Assembly: GCA_026874595.1 (NCBI GenBank)
Contig: CM049306.1
Span: 76,945,642-77,009,641, forward strand
From: Sipunculus nudus
Taxonomy: Eukaryota; Annelida; Sipuncula; Golfingiida; Sipunculidae
DNA length: 64,000 bases
Direction of reading: 5' to 3'
The notes under the pieces are model-generated. The model was not told the DNA's origin. It worked only from the letters and a program-made list of their open reading frames with translations, and did no database searches. Within the stretch, counting starts at the first letter, position 1. Each line of letters begins with the position of its first letter. The position numbers and the translations under genes are program-made. This document shows, piece by piece, positions 36,913-47,464 of the stretch.

Positions 36913-37680
36913 AGCCTGTTACCCACCTGCTTAATATCGCTTTAATTAATATGCTTTTTAACTGTGGAATCATTATTACAACCCCCCCCCCCCCTTTGTA
37001 ATAAAAGAATCCAGTGTGTGTGAGTATAGAATATAGTTTAATTTGGCCCTATGAAAGATAATAGCAAAATTAAATAACTGGTCTTACCTTTAACGATCCA
37101 AAGGTAACAATAATCCTTTATTACCTCATTATGTACTTTACACTTTTGTTATTATTTTAGCCAAACGTCTATAGTAGTTTAACCATTATCTGGACATCAC
37201 AGTCACGTCTTCCGTAATTTTCTCCGTAATGTTAAATGACTTAATTATGTAATATATGTCGGTCTAGTTTAAACTTTACTAAGCATACTGTGCTAAGAGC
37301 TGACCTCAGTCCAGATAAGGACTCGGCTAGGAAGAAACTGTTGTCTTAACAAAAAGGGCGTTAAAAAGATTTTTTTGTAAAGCAATAAACCCTGCAATTG
37401 TTCAAGGTAAGGATGCAGAAATGATAAGAAAGGTTACATAACCTAATTATTTGAGGTGTAAAATTGATTTTACGTAATTCAAATTCACGTTTTTGTTTTA
37501 TTTTTATTATATGAATTGTGACAACATTTATTAGTGTGATTAATTTACATGCATGTTGCATGATCCAGAAGCATTGCTCCTAGTATTTCTCATATGTTTA
37601 TTGGGCTTTCATATAAATTTTGGATATAATTCTACAAATTGCATGACACTTTTTTTCGATTTTCCGTAAATATAATATAG
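36913..37680 (+). other. 3' flank of sulfotransferase C
   Basis: Homologous to 29363-30110 after copy B, including a poly-C run (about 36981-36994) and AATAAA at 37384. The homology stops near 37660, at the edge of the TIR element. Confidence 0.75.
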
Positions 37681-37689
37681 ATACCTCCT

Positions 37690-38055
37690 CCCATTTACTG
37701 ATCTTTCGCCGGCCGGAAAATTGTTGGGATCGGAAGATGTGGGGTGCTGTCCACCGGGTTTAAAAGAAATTGGTAGGAAAAATCGGATAAAAATAGGCCG
37801 GAAAATTCGGCAGATGTGATGACGGAACCGAAAAAAAAATAGGCTGATTTACAACGTACCTTTCCTTCTTTTTATCATTTCTGACCATGTAATAATCCAG
37901 GAGACAAAATTATTATTGACCAAAAAAAGACCTGAGAAATCTGTTGATCTGTAGGAAAAATCGGTTGGTGTGCGTTTACCCACTGGCCGGGAAACTTTTT
38001 AGATTTATCCGGCCGGTTAAAAAAATCCGCAAACAAGTAAAGATCAGTGGATGGG
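37690..38055. mobile_element. 366-bp TIR element at the end of unit C
   Basis: The left end is CCCATTTACTGATCTTT. The right end, reverse complemented, is CCCATCCACTGATCTTT, giving 15 of 17 matching bases. GCCGGCCGG lies just inside the left end and CCGGCCGG just inside the right. There is no transposase. The target duplication is unclear. It sits where similarity between the B and C 3' flanks ends. Confidence 0.65.
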
Positions 38056-38830
38056 ATGCCGGCGTATATATCAAAATACCTTTAAATATTACTCATCCTT
38101 ATCGGTTTTACTTAATATATAATCTCATTTTTCACATATTAATTGAAAAAAATTGTTGAAAAAAGTATTTATATAAAAACATTTTATTATATAATAGATT
38201 TTGTAATTTTTCTATGATAACTTGTTCACACTCGTGAACTAAATTTTAGTGTGACGTGTACTCAAATAGGTGTCTCTTGGTTATATGTAATAAATTAATA
38301 ATTTTGACTTTAAAAGGCATTTGAAAACAACAATAAAAAGTAAACGTGTGTATCCATATACCCTATGTATATAATGCTCCAAGAAGGGCATAAAACGGCA
38401 TTCTGTAAACAGAACCCATGCTTAAAAAAGTGAATACCATTTTTTGGTGATTGAACATAATATCAACCTGATCAGACAGTACTAACTTCAGCATTACGAA
38501 AATTTTAATGAGCATTCCCTTTTTTATCGCCTGCCAATTTATTTAGTCTATACATAGGAGGAATATATAGATGGGCGTAAATGTTCCTTACTGGGTTATA
38601 AAACTGGTCATAAAGCTTATAGGACAACATAGCCTATGAATATTTAAGTCTGATGACCTCTCATATTTCCTCTTATAATTCCCATATATTCACACATTAT
38701 TAATAAAAGTTATGCATTAAATCATGAAAAGCTTCTTGATCTTCATTTGACGAAAGTACTCAGGGAAGACTTCCAGTGTCACGGCTGCACGATAAAGACG
38801 TGTTGTGCTCCTCCATAAATGGCACTGTTA
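38056..38830. other. AT-rich spacer, nothing recognised
   Basis: AT-rich DNA between the TIR element and the LINE ORF1 remnant. I see no feature. Confidence 0.55.
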
Positions 38831-38846
38831 AATGTATGTGACCGTT

Positions 38847-39510
38847 ATGACACGTGGTGCAAGAAAATCAAAACGAGGTGATACCACTAGCGGGGACATT
38901 GACAAATATATGAAAAAATCTTATAAACATAGTAAGGCGGACGAAAACGTTCCAGATACGCCAAGAAAAATGGCCAGTCTAGAGGACAGTGATGAACAGG
39001 GACGCTATAATATTCAGGATGCAATGGCAGAGATGAAACGTATATTGAGGAATTCCCAGGATGACCTGGAAAATCAGATAAGTAAACTGATATATTTGTT
39101 AGATTTGAAACACTGTCTGAAGAAAATAAACAAATAAACCGCCGCATAACAGACTAAGAATCCAGTGTAGCCACTGTGAGTGACAGTACTGACAAAGTAC
39201 AGACAAATAAACAAAATGATTATAAGAAGACATGAGTTAGAGAAAGAGGTCTAACAGTTGAAAAAAAAAATAATGAGAACAACGACAAGATGATTAAAAA
39301 ATTGAATGATCGTTCAAACAATGAACTTAATGAAATAGAAAGAAGTCGAAACTGGAATCTTCGGATACCAGGTATTAGGAAGGAAAGCCGGACAGAAAAT
39401 TGCAAAGAGGCTGGTGCTAAATTATAACAGACCAAAAACTGTTAGGGGCTTTGGGTGTGAGGAATAACATATTCCGAAAATTCGTGAGAAAATAGAAAAC
39501 GCACACAGAT
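38847..39510 (+). pseudogene. LINE ORF1 remnant (L1/Tx1-like)
   Basis: An open part (to 39137) is charged and helix-prone, with a probable coiled coil (QDAMAEMKRILRNSQDD...). It runs into stops and continues as KLNDRSNNELNEIERSRNWN and LRIPGIRKESRTENC. That resembles the start of the RNA-recognition-like domain of L1-type ORF1 proteins, which commonly read SRRNNLRI.GI in this place. ENAHR-like residues follow. The frame is broken several times, so it is inactive. It is the likely 5' partner of the ORF2 remnant at 42100-45000. Confidence 0.55.
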
Positions 39511-39855
39511 GTTTGTTTTTTTATATTGTTATATGTTATTCCTCACTTTGCTTTATTAACTGGACAATACTTCCTGCAAGATTTTACGTATTATAGACTC
39601 TAATGTGATTATGAAACATTTATCGTCATATATTTTCGCCGAATTTGGTTAGACGTGTTGACATGTAAATAATTATCGATTAGACATCATTATATATTCA
39701 GGACGTCCGACTTACAACTTTCCATTAATTTGTTAAAGGTTCAGTATAAACGGATTAAAATTATACCTACGGGCTGCTCATTCTTCCTTTTAATTATAAT
39801 TGACTACCATATTGAATAAAAGCTATGGCATTGAATAATAGTAATATGATATATA
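39511..39855. other. AT-rich sequence left of the Helitron
   Basis: No recognisable LINE coding or other feature. Confidence 0.5.
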
Positions 39856-40165
39856 CTAGCAATTACCCGTGCTACGCACGGTTTTGGGCGAGCATTTAGT
39901 TCTGATGTCAAATAGTCTGTCATAGTTGCATGTCTTGGGTGTACAATGTTACTGTCTCTTTGAATCCGACATTTGGTATAAGTGTTCTGTCTCTGAGTTA
40001 ACCTTGTGTCGGAGTCTGAATGACCTGGACGAATACGTTCTTGTCCGAATGGTGGAATGTCTTCGGACAAACCTGGAGCATATGTATGTCAAAAATCACG
40101 GCAAACCGTTGTGTCAAAGGAGACATGTAAATTCACACAATCGCATTACGCTATTAATATATAGA
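39856..40165 (-). mobile_element. Short non-autonomous Helitron
   Basis: On the minus strand the 310-bp element begins TCTATATATTAATAGCG. It ends with the hairpin CCGTGC-GTA-GCACGG, seven bases, then CTAG. The bases just outside are A on the 5' side and T on the 3' side, as expected for Helitron insertion between A and T. There is no Rep/helicase. A second copy of the 5' end lies at 41908-42031. Confidence 0.7.
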
Positions 40166-41907
40166 TCAATTATATGCATGGTGTTATGCATAAAACTCTA
40201 ATTGAAGCCGTGAGGATGACCGGAGAATTTTCGAAGAAGTTGTGTTAAATAAAATGAAGAAATATGTTAAATAAAATCATTTTTATATGAAAATATATAT
40301 TATGCTAAACATCGCCTTCAAAGTTGCCCTCCGAGCCCGTGAATCCGCCAGTAAAGGAACCTGTTATCTTGCATGGTAGTACAGTACAGCGCTGAGACAT
40401 GATCTCGATAATTGCATTCCGGGTATAACGCACAAAAACTGAGCATTAACATGGTCGGGCAATCCCGCTGCGCAAACGTTCGTGGTAGCATTATATTATG
40501 TGGTACATTTTATGGCTGTATATATTTTTAAATATCACGCACTCCTTTCTGTTTGAAAGCTGGCCAATGTTTTCCAGTGAGACAGTCACTGCGTTCAGGC
40601 AGTGTGTTAAACCCGGATCCCACTCCGGATCCCGGACCCCAAGAAAAATTTGTAATTCTTAAACTCTCATGGTAATTTGTCCAGATATTTTAGCATAATC
40701 TTATCTAAAGACATATTTTATATCATGTTTGGTTAAAACATAAAAAATAGTCTGTTTTGCAACAAAATTTGATAAAAAAAAAAACACTTACGGACCCTGG
40801 CGCACGGACCTCACGGATTACACGGACCCCGTTTTACCATTTCTTTAGTACATACATGGATTTCACATCACGTTTAGCCATAACCCCCTTGTAATTTATT
40901 ATTGTGTTTGTATCTGTATTTTTAAATTTCTGTCTCAGTTTTTATTCATTATTTTATATTTGCTATTTATTTCATTTGTGTAGCGTTTTAAAAAGTATAA
41001 TAATTAAAAACATTTAAAAAATCATTATTTTGGAACCTGTAGTTGCTTGAATTGCAAGTAATCAACAATTCCTTTCGGTATTTATATTATTGCCAACTTT
41101 AAAATTGCATGGTTGTTATGAACGGAGCACGAAACCTGTTTTTATGTGGAAGTGCTCTGATATATCAGTCTCAGGTCCGCTCAACTGTTAGTGCACTTCA
41201 AATTAAATCTCCCCCACTGTGTCAGCACTATTATATTATCATATAAAATAACAAATATTATATTTAGTGTGTGACATGAGTGCTTTTTTTGTCCTCTTTT
41301 AGTCATAAATAATAATATGAGCGGTGGTTACTGGGGTCCGTCAAAATTGAACAGTCGGCAAATTCAAGTAAATGAGGTACGTCTTCATCGAAATATTTTT
41401 GTAATTATAAATCTTTCAGTGAATCGGTCATTCACAAATGTGTAACATTTAGGGACTTTGCCCTGTCCTTACATCAACAATAGTGGTGTTTTTATCGGTA
41501 TAAATAATGGAAAATGAGGAAATAGGTTTATGGGGTCCGGGGACCGTGGGGTTCGGGTTTTACACACTACCCTGCATTCACTACCGCTCGGAAAATTTTC
41601 ATTCTTTAAAAAAGCCCCCTTTTGAGCATTCTCCTCACGCGAGATTCCCTTGTGCACAATAGACCTTTTCGCTGCGCGGAGGTGCCTTTTGAGAAGGGAT
41701 CACCAATGCGGATTATTTCGGGCCGGTCACCACGAAATGTGAGAAAACCCCAGATAGGGCCCCCGGAGTAAAACTCTGTCCCGCCATCACACACCCTATG
41801 GCCATTGTGTTACCGGGCCCAAAGACACAAAGAAAAGAGGCGCCCACGGGGGAGCAAATATTAAAATTATTAATTATGCAGGTAATACGCAAATATTGCA
41901 AATAAAA
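40166..41907. other. Unclassified insert between Helitron ends
   Basis: No coding region is recognised. It contains GC-rich patches with repeated CGGACCC and GGGGTCCG motifs (about 40618-40640, 40795-40835, 41325-41345 and 41525-41550). An unknown GC-richer block lies at 41570-41840. It may be cargo of a larger Helitron or separate insertions. Confidence 0.4.
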
Positions 41908-42031
41908 GGGGGCGGAATCTTTTCGGACAAACCCAGAGCGTATGTATGTCGAAAATCACGGCAATCCGTACGGCGGTATCAGAGGAGATACGGAAAATCA
42001 CAAAAATCGCCTTACGCTATTAATATATAGA
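41908..42031 (-). mobile_element. Second Helitron 5' terminus
   Basis: Homologous to about 40045-40165 (for example CTTACGCTATTAATATATAG, CAAAAATCGC). It ends at the same TC terminus with host A outside. Either a truncated second Helitron or the 5' end of a 2.2-kb element that contains the short one. Confidence 0.6.
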
Positions 42032-42099
42032 TTTTGTCTATTACTGCTAGAGGTTTGGTAAACTTTATAAAACGTAGATAATTATTTTAATTACTACAG

Positions 42100-45000
42100 A
42101 GGAAGAAACAATCAGTCATTTTCATACAGGAAACTCGCATTTCAGAAAAAAAAACAGAAAATCAGTGGCGAGCTGAATGGGGGCATAAATTTGTATGTAG
42201 GAGTAGCAATTTTGAGAAAAAATAATGTTGACTGTGAGATACATGACAGAATAATTAATCATAACGGTAGATTTATATTGTGAGACTGTACAATTGCAGG
42301 ATCTAGAGTCACTCTGTGTAACCTTTATGCTCCTAACACTGATACTCCTGAATTTTTCCATGAAATATTAATAAATTTGAAACACTGCAAAATGATGACC
42401 GTATTATTGGTGGTGACTGGAACACTGGTCTTGACTTAAAATTCACAACAGTGGTGGCAGACACACCACAAATAAACTCAGTCAAAACGCTATTCTAAAT
42501 TATGTGTGAGAGAGAGAGAGAGAGAGTAATCTGATTGATGTTTGGAGGGATTAAAACCGCAATGTAAGGAGATATACATGGTCTAGAACTGAACCTAATA
42601 TAAATTACTGTAGACTGACATATTTTTTAATTTCTAAATCAATAAGGAACAAAACTATTAATACAGACATTTTGCCTAATTACAAATCAGATCATTCAGC
42701 AGTTAGTCTGGGAATAAAAAAAGGTAAAGAACCGAGAGGTCCTGGCATATGGAAGTTAAACACCAGCCTTTTTAAAGAGAAAAATTATATTAAAACTATT
42801 GAAGCAACAATAAAGAACACCGTAAAAAATAGTGGATGTACTCCTGCACTTATGTGCATCAGAAGAGCTACAATCAGATACTTAATTCAGAGAGCGCGTG
42901 ATAAACAAAACGAAATAAGGAATTTGGAAGATAAACTAAAAGATCTGTATGAGAGACATGATGACCACAACAACGCAGAAATGAAATTTTATAAAGAAAG
43001 ACTAGAAACTATTTTAAAAGAGAAAACAGAAAGGGCAATCATTAGATGCAAAGTTAGATGGTATGAGCAAGGCGAAAAATCAAGTAAATACTTTTTAATC
43101 TTAGAAAAGAGAAATTTTAATAATAAAAAGATAAACAAGATGGGACAGTTACGGAAATTAAAGATGAAATCTTATATGTGGCTAAAACTTTCTATAGTTC
43201 ATTATACAAATCGACGAAGACAGGACATAGTGAAGATTTTGTTAATAAATATAAAAACGCTATCCTTACCAGAAGAATTGCCCGAGAATTTTGAAGAATT
43301 GCTAAACTCACCTTTAAGTGAAAATGAAATCATAAAGAGCTTGGAAGTACAGAAAAATAATAAAACTCCTGGCAGTGATGGCATCCCAGCTGAGTTTTAT
43401 AAAACATTTTGGCAATCTTTAATTGAAGCCATTCTTTATCGAAGCATTAGACTATATATATATGACAATGAACAATAAACTTTTTCCCAAAAGCAGGCAG
43501 TTATTGGTCTCATACCAAAAACAAGATAAAGATGAGTTGGACATAAAAAAACTGGGGGCCTATTTCTCTTTTAAATGTTGATTATTTTTTGAACCATGTC
43601 TACAAAAAATATTCTTGACGTTTGGTCATATAGGAATCTTAGCTTACTTTGAAAAATCACAATATTGAAAACATGTGGATTATGACAACATATCTATTGT
43701 CAGTATTGCCAGCTCAAGATAAACAATTTCTTGATATAGGCTTGAATAGTTAATGTTCAAATTCATCTGGTCAAATAAACTTGACAAATTAACACGAACA
43801 ACATTAATAGCACCATATAAATCTGGAGGTCTGAAAATGATCGATATACAAATATTTATAGTTAGTTTAAAGATATCTTGGGTCAAAAGGCTACTAGAAA
43901 AGAATCTTAACTCTGAATGGAGAAAATTTGTAGTCACAATGGTCAAAGGAGGGTCATTTCTGTTTGAAGGTAATCTTAGAGTGAAAGACCTATCCCTGTT
44001 TTGTAAAAATAAAAACCCTTTCTTTAAAGAGTATTTTTCAGTCCTGTTGTACATTTAATTTTACTACACCAGACACGAAAAATGATATTATCAATCAACC
44101 AACTAGTTTGAATTCACATATAAGGGTTGATAACAAACCGATTTTCTACAAACACTTGTATGAAGCAGGTATTTCCAAATTAGGTGATCTACTTCTAATT
44201 AATAGGAAAGGAACAGATTCATCAAATATGATGAGTTGCAACATATAGTAGACACAAACATTAACATTTTGCAATATATTGGGGTACTGAACGCTATCTC
44301 TCAAAAAAGGAAGGAAATCATTATTAGCAGTGATGGTTCATATAGTGATAACAGTAAAGTAACTCAGCTATTAAATTTTAATAAAATAACAAAAGTGGTA
44401 TACAGCGAGGTAGTAAAATCGGTTTCGCTGAACTAAGGGTCGCTTGTAACAAAGGGCAAGAGATCTAAATATATCTGCAGAAGTCAACCAAATTTTTAAT
44501 CCTTCACAGAAATACTAAATGTTTCAGTTTTCTTTATTACATAGGATTTTATCTACTAATAGTTTTTTTTATATTTAATTAAAGTTAAAGACTCTGATCT
44601 CTGTACATTTTGCCAAGACCATACTGAATCACTTATACATTTGTTTTGAGAATGCCAGATTTCTTAAGAATTTTGGGCAAACATAAAGTTATGGCTGACA
44701 CAATGTAAAACAAACCCTCTTTTAATATAGACATAAAGGCAGTGATTTGGGGGAAAATAATGAAAACGTGTTAAACTTGGTGTTAGTAATTCTTAAGCGA
44801 TATATGTATGCATGTAGATGCAAAGAAATAAAACCGAGATATATTGAAGCAATCCAGCAAGTAAAGAAAATATATTATTTTGAAAAATGTATTGCACAGC
44901 AAAATAATTGTTAAGAAAGACATAACGAAAAATGGAAGGGGTTTTCTTTCCATTGGTGAGAATTAGTAGTTGTTTTATATCGAGGTATCAAACTAAGTAA

Positions 45001-45280
45001 AGAGATTAAGAATGAATGTTAATTGACATTTGAGTTAATAATAAGGATTGTGTGTATATGTGTCCTGTTCTTTTAATTTTCTCATGATATATTAAAATTT
45101 GCTGTAAAGCAGTAAATATCAAGAATGTCATCATTTTAATGTATATATAACCCCGTAAAACTTTATGTACGGGTCAAATACTGAAAGACTGGTTGGTTTG
45201 TAAAAGTCATCATATTTGTCTTTTTTGTACCTTGTCATGCATTGTATGTGTTTTTTGTCTTTGTAATAAAAAAGAAAGTA
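42100..45280 (+). pseudogene. LINE ORF2 remnant (L1/Tx1-like), RT core deleted
   Basis: An endonuclease part (42115-42720) shows TLCNLYAPNTDTPEFF, IIGGDWNTGLD, LIDVWRD and SDHSAVSLGI, across stops and frame changes. An open stretch from 42672 to 43478 carries the linker and the start of the reverse transcriptase (KTPGSDGIPAEFYKTFW). It is followed by GLIPK...LGAYFSLKC, a decayed LIPKK...NWRPISLLN. The central RT with the catalytic YxDD is missing near 43590. C-terminal parts follow: FKFIWSNK, APYKSGGLKMIDI, FYKHLYEAGISKLGDL and LCTFC...ESLIHL, a zf-RVT-like motif. A likely A-rich 3' end lies near 45270. It cannot be active. Confidence 0.85.
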
Positions 45281-45605
45281 CTAACGGAAGAAAAGCCAAT
45301 ATTCCTTTATTCAATAATACTCTATAACGATATATAATCAAAATATATAATCTAATAAAAAAAATCATATATATATATCTTATAGGAAATTGGCGAGAAT
45401 AAAATTGTGTTTAACTTGATAATTATAAGACCATCCTTTTTTTACATGAAGTTAATGCTGAAAGGCGTTCAAATTTGTTTGTGTCTGTGCGTTAATAACC
45501 TGAGTCCGTGCTGTGTAAACTGGTTGCAGTATGAATGAGCGTATTTCCTTTTTTAGACAATGAAACTAGACATTAAGCAATTTAACGGTCACTTTGTCAA
45601 TACTA
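45281..45605. other. AT-rich spacer after the LINE
   Basis: No feature recognised. Confidence 0.5.
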
Positions 45606-46300
45606 ATTTTGTGCGCTATCGTAATATGAAATAAACCAGTATACCAGAAAAATACCATTTCAGCCACAGTCCAAAATAGTTGGCGCCATTGATTGCTCAA
45701 ATTACATACCACTCACTGAACGTTTTGGAATATGATAAATTTAAAATATCCTTGAAATTGTTATTTTGCAAGTAATTCATTTCTATCCAAACATAATACA
45801 TTTCCTTGTTTTAAGGGGATGTTATGCTTGAAATGAAAGGCGGAAAGTTCAATATACCTTATCTCTTGCAAAAACAGTTTGGTTATCCGAAAAAAGTGTA
45901 AACATATGTAGTTAGCTAAATGCTTTGTCTTGAATATTAATGACATGAGCAACATGTGTTCTCATTATAACAGAAAGTGGATGGCCGATGCTGCGCCATC
46001 CCATAATTTCGCAGAATGAGAAATGGAACATTTTGTCTATCAGTATTAAGCTGCTGGGCACAGATTCCAGTATCCATCACGTGTGTAGATGAAGATTGTG
46101 TTTGAGTAGTTGTTTTAAAGCTCTTAACTGCAGATGGTGCCACATATCTTTGTACAATATATTTTATACTGATGGTCCCTTTCGTGTGGTGTCATGTATG
46201 TTTCTGTTGAATTAGAAGAAAAACTCCTTCAGAGAGAGAGGTTAAGTTTCTGACAGAAAGATAGCTTGTCACTCCAATCACGCCTTGAGGCAAAGCCTCC
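45606..46300 (+). repeat. Upstream part of sulfotransferase unit D
   Basis: Homologous to 22139-23000, the A-B spacer, so D descends from a unit with the A-B type upstream region rather than the B-C type. Confidence 0.75.
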
Positions 46301-46397
46301 GTAGTTTTTATGACGTGGCATGGATATTTCCATCGGATACTGTCGGTTAAACATCTGATACTGTCCGCCTTCTACACCTTGTTTCCTGAGCCGTCCT
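46229..46397 (-). pseudogene. Remnant of a homeobox gene last exon (spacer of sulfotransferase D)
   Basis: On the minus strand an acceptor-like ATTTATCAG is followed at 46397 by AGGACGGCTCAGGAAACAAG. This matches 18 of 21 bases with the start of the homeobox last exon (54343). Further matching blocks follow: GGCGGACAGTATCAGATG and TAACCGACAGTATC (13 of 14). The translation RGRLRKQG...QYQMFNRQY parallels RGRLRKRG...QSQMSADNANRQY, with gaps of 5 and 4 whole codons. It stays open for about 56 codons to a stop at 46229. No homeodomain-encoding exon is seen further upstream on this strand. It may be a relic or, less likely, an exon of a paralogue. Confidence 0.65.
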
Positions 46398-47460
46398 CTG
46401 ATAAATGTAATCTGACTCTCCTTACACATCTTCCTTTCCATATGTTACATGTATTTTATATATTATTTAAATACACTTTTTTTTCATATGTATTATATGT
46501 TTATGTGTAAGTGATAAACTAAAAATCCGTGTGCTTTTTGGTATTATTGGTTATAGAATCTTATCTTCTTCGACGTTGTTGACTAGAAATGTTGCTTTTT
46601 TTTGCCAGGAACTCATAAATAAAATCATTAGATAATAATATTATTCAAGTTTTAGTATAAATGATAATTTATGTTTGTCGTTTTAACATGTAGATTAATC
46701 AATTGCTGAGGGCGCCATTAGACCTGAGATAACGCAATCCAATTTACGGCTGGCACTACAACATATGATGACACGTGATAGAGCTATTCATTCTCAACAA
46801 GTTACGCTAATTACTTGGTGACAAACAATTAAGTAAGAACGATGTGTACGCACATTCATTGTGAGCGGAGCATATCCTAGCAGAACCAACAGATAACCGA
46901 ATTTCAAGAGAAATAAAAAAGACTGGTGGAATCCAGGCAAAGAGCTTTACATACATGCAGCTCACAGTGAACGAGTAGTAACATGAAACAAGGCGACAGC
47001 CGATGCTATATTTACGCAACAAATATACCGGTACATATAGTCCTACCGAATTCTATTTATTCTTTTCTATAGGCGGCCTTACCATTGGTATAGAGTTACC
47101 TTTATATCCTTTTATCGTATAATCTACCAAATTGTACTTAATGAAGGTAATTGCAAATTCAGGCAAACCGTAAACAACTGGTCAAAGTCCGATAAGCGCT
47201 CGCGACACAATAAAACCTAATTTTTCAGGTTTTACAGAACAGACTTTGTTAGCACGTGAATAGGAACTTGACCTTGTAACAGATGTTGGCATACTGCAAA
47301 TGTATTAATCATCTTTGTGCTGGCATATTCGCGTGAAAGATTTTAAGTAGCTCTCCGCAAATCATATTTATTAGCTTGCGAAATGTGTTGCATACATTTT
47401 TATGTCAGTTTCGTTTTGATACACTTACAGGTAATATAATTCTCAAATGAATTGGTATTT
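46398..47460 (+). other. Upstream region of sulfotransferase D
   Basis: Homologous to 23119-24060. The class-1 first-exon block is damaged here: GACTGGTGGAATCCAGGCAAAG is present, but the CTACTCCAGAGCTAG ending and donor are missing. The true 5' exon of D is therefore unknown. Confidence 0.6.
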
Positions 47461-47464
47461 TAGC

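Noticed and set aside
42672-43478. Intact 268-aa gene
   Set aside because: The frame is the linker and first part of a LINE polymerase (SDHSAVSLGI, KTPGSDGIPAEFY) in a decayed element, not a host gene.
46380-46440. Coincidental match between sulfotransferase spacer and homeobox exon
   Set aside because: Coincidence was considered. It was rejected because three blocks match in order, gap sizes are multiples of three, an acceptor-like site is in the right place, and two spacers carry it.
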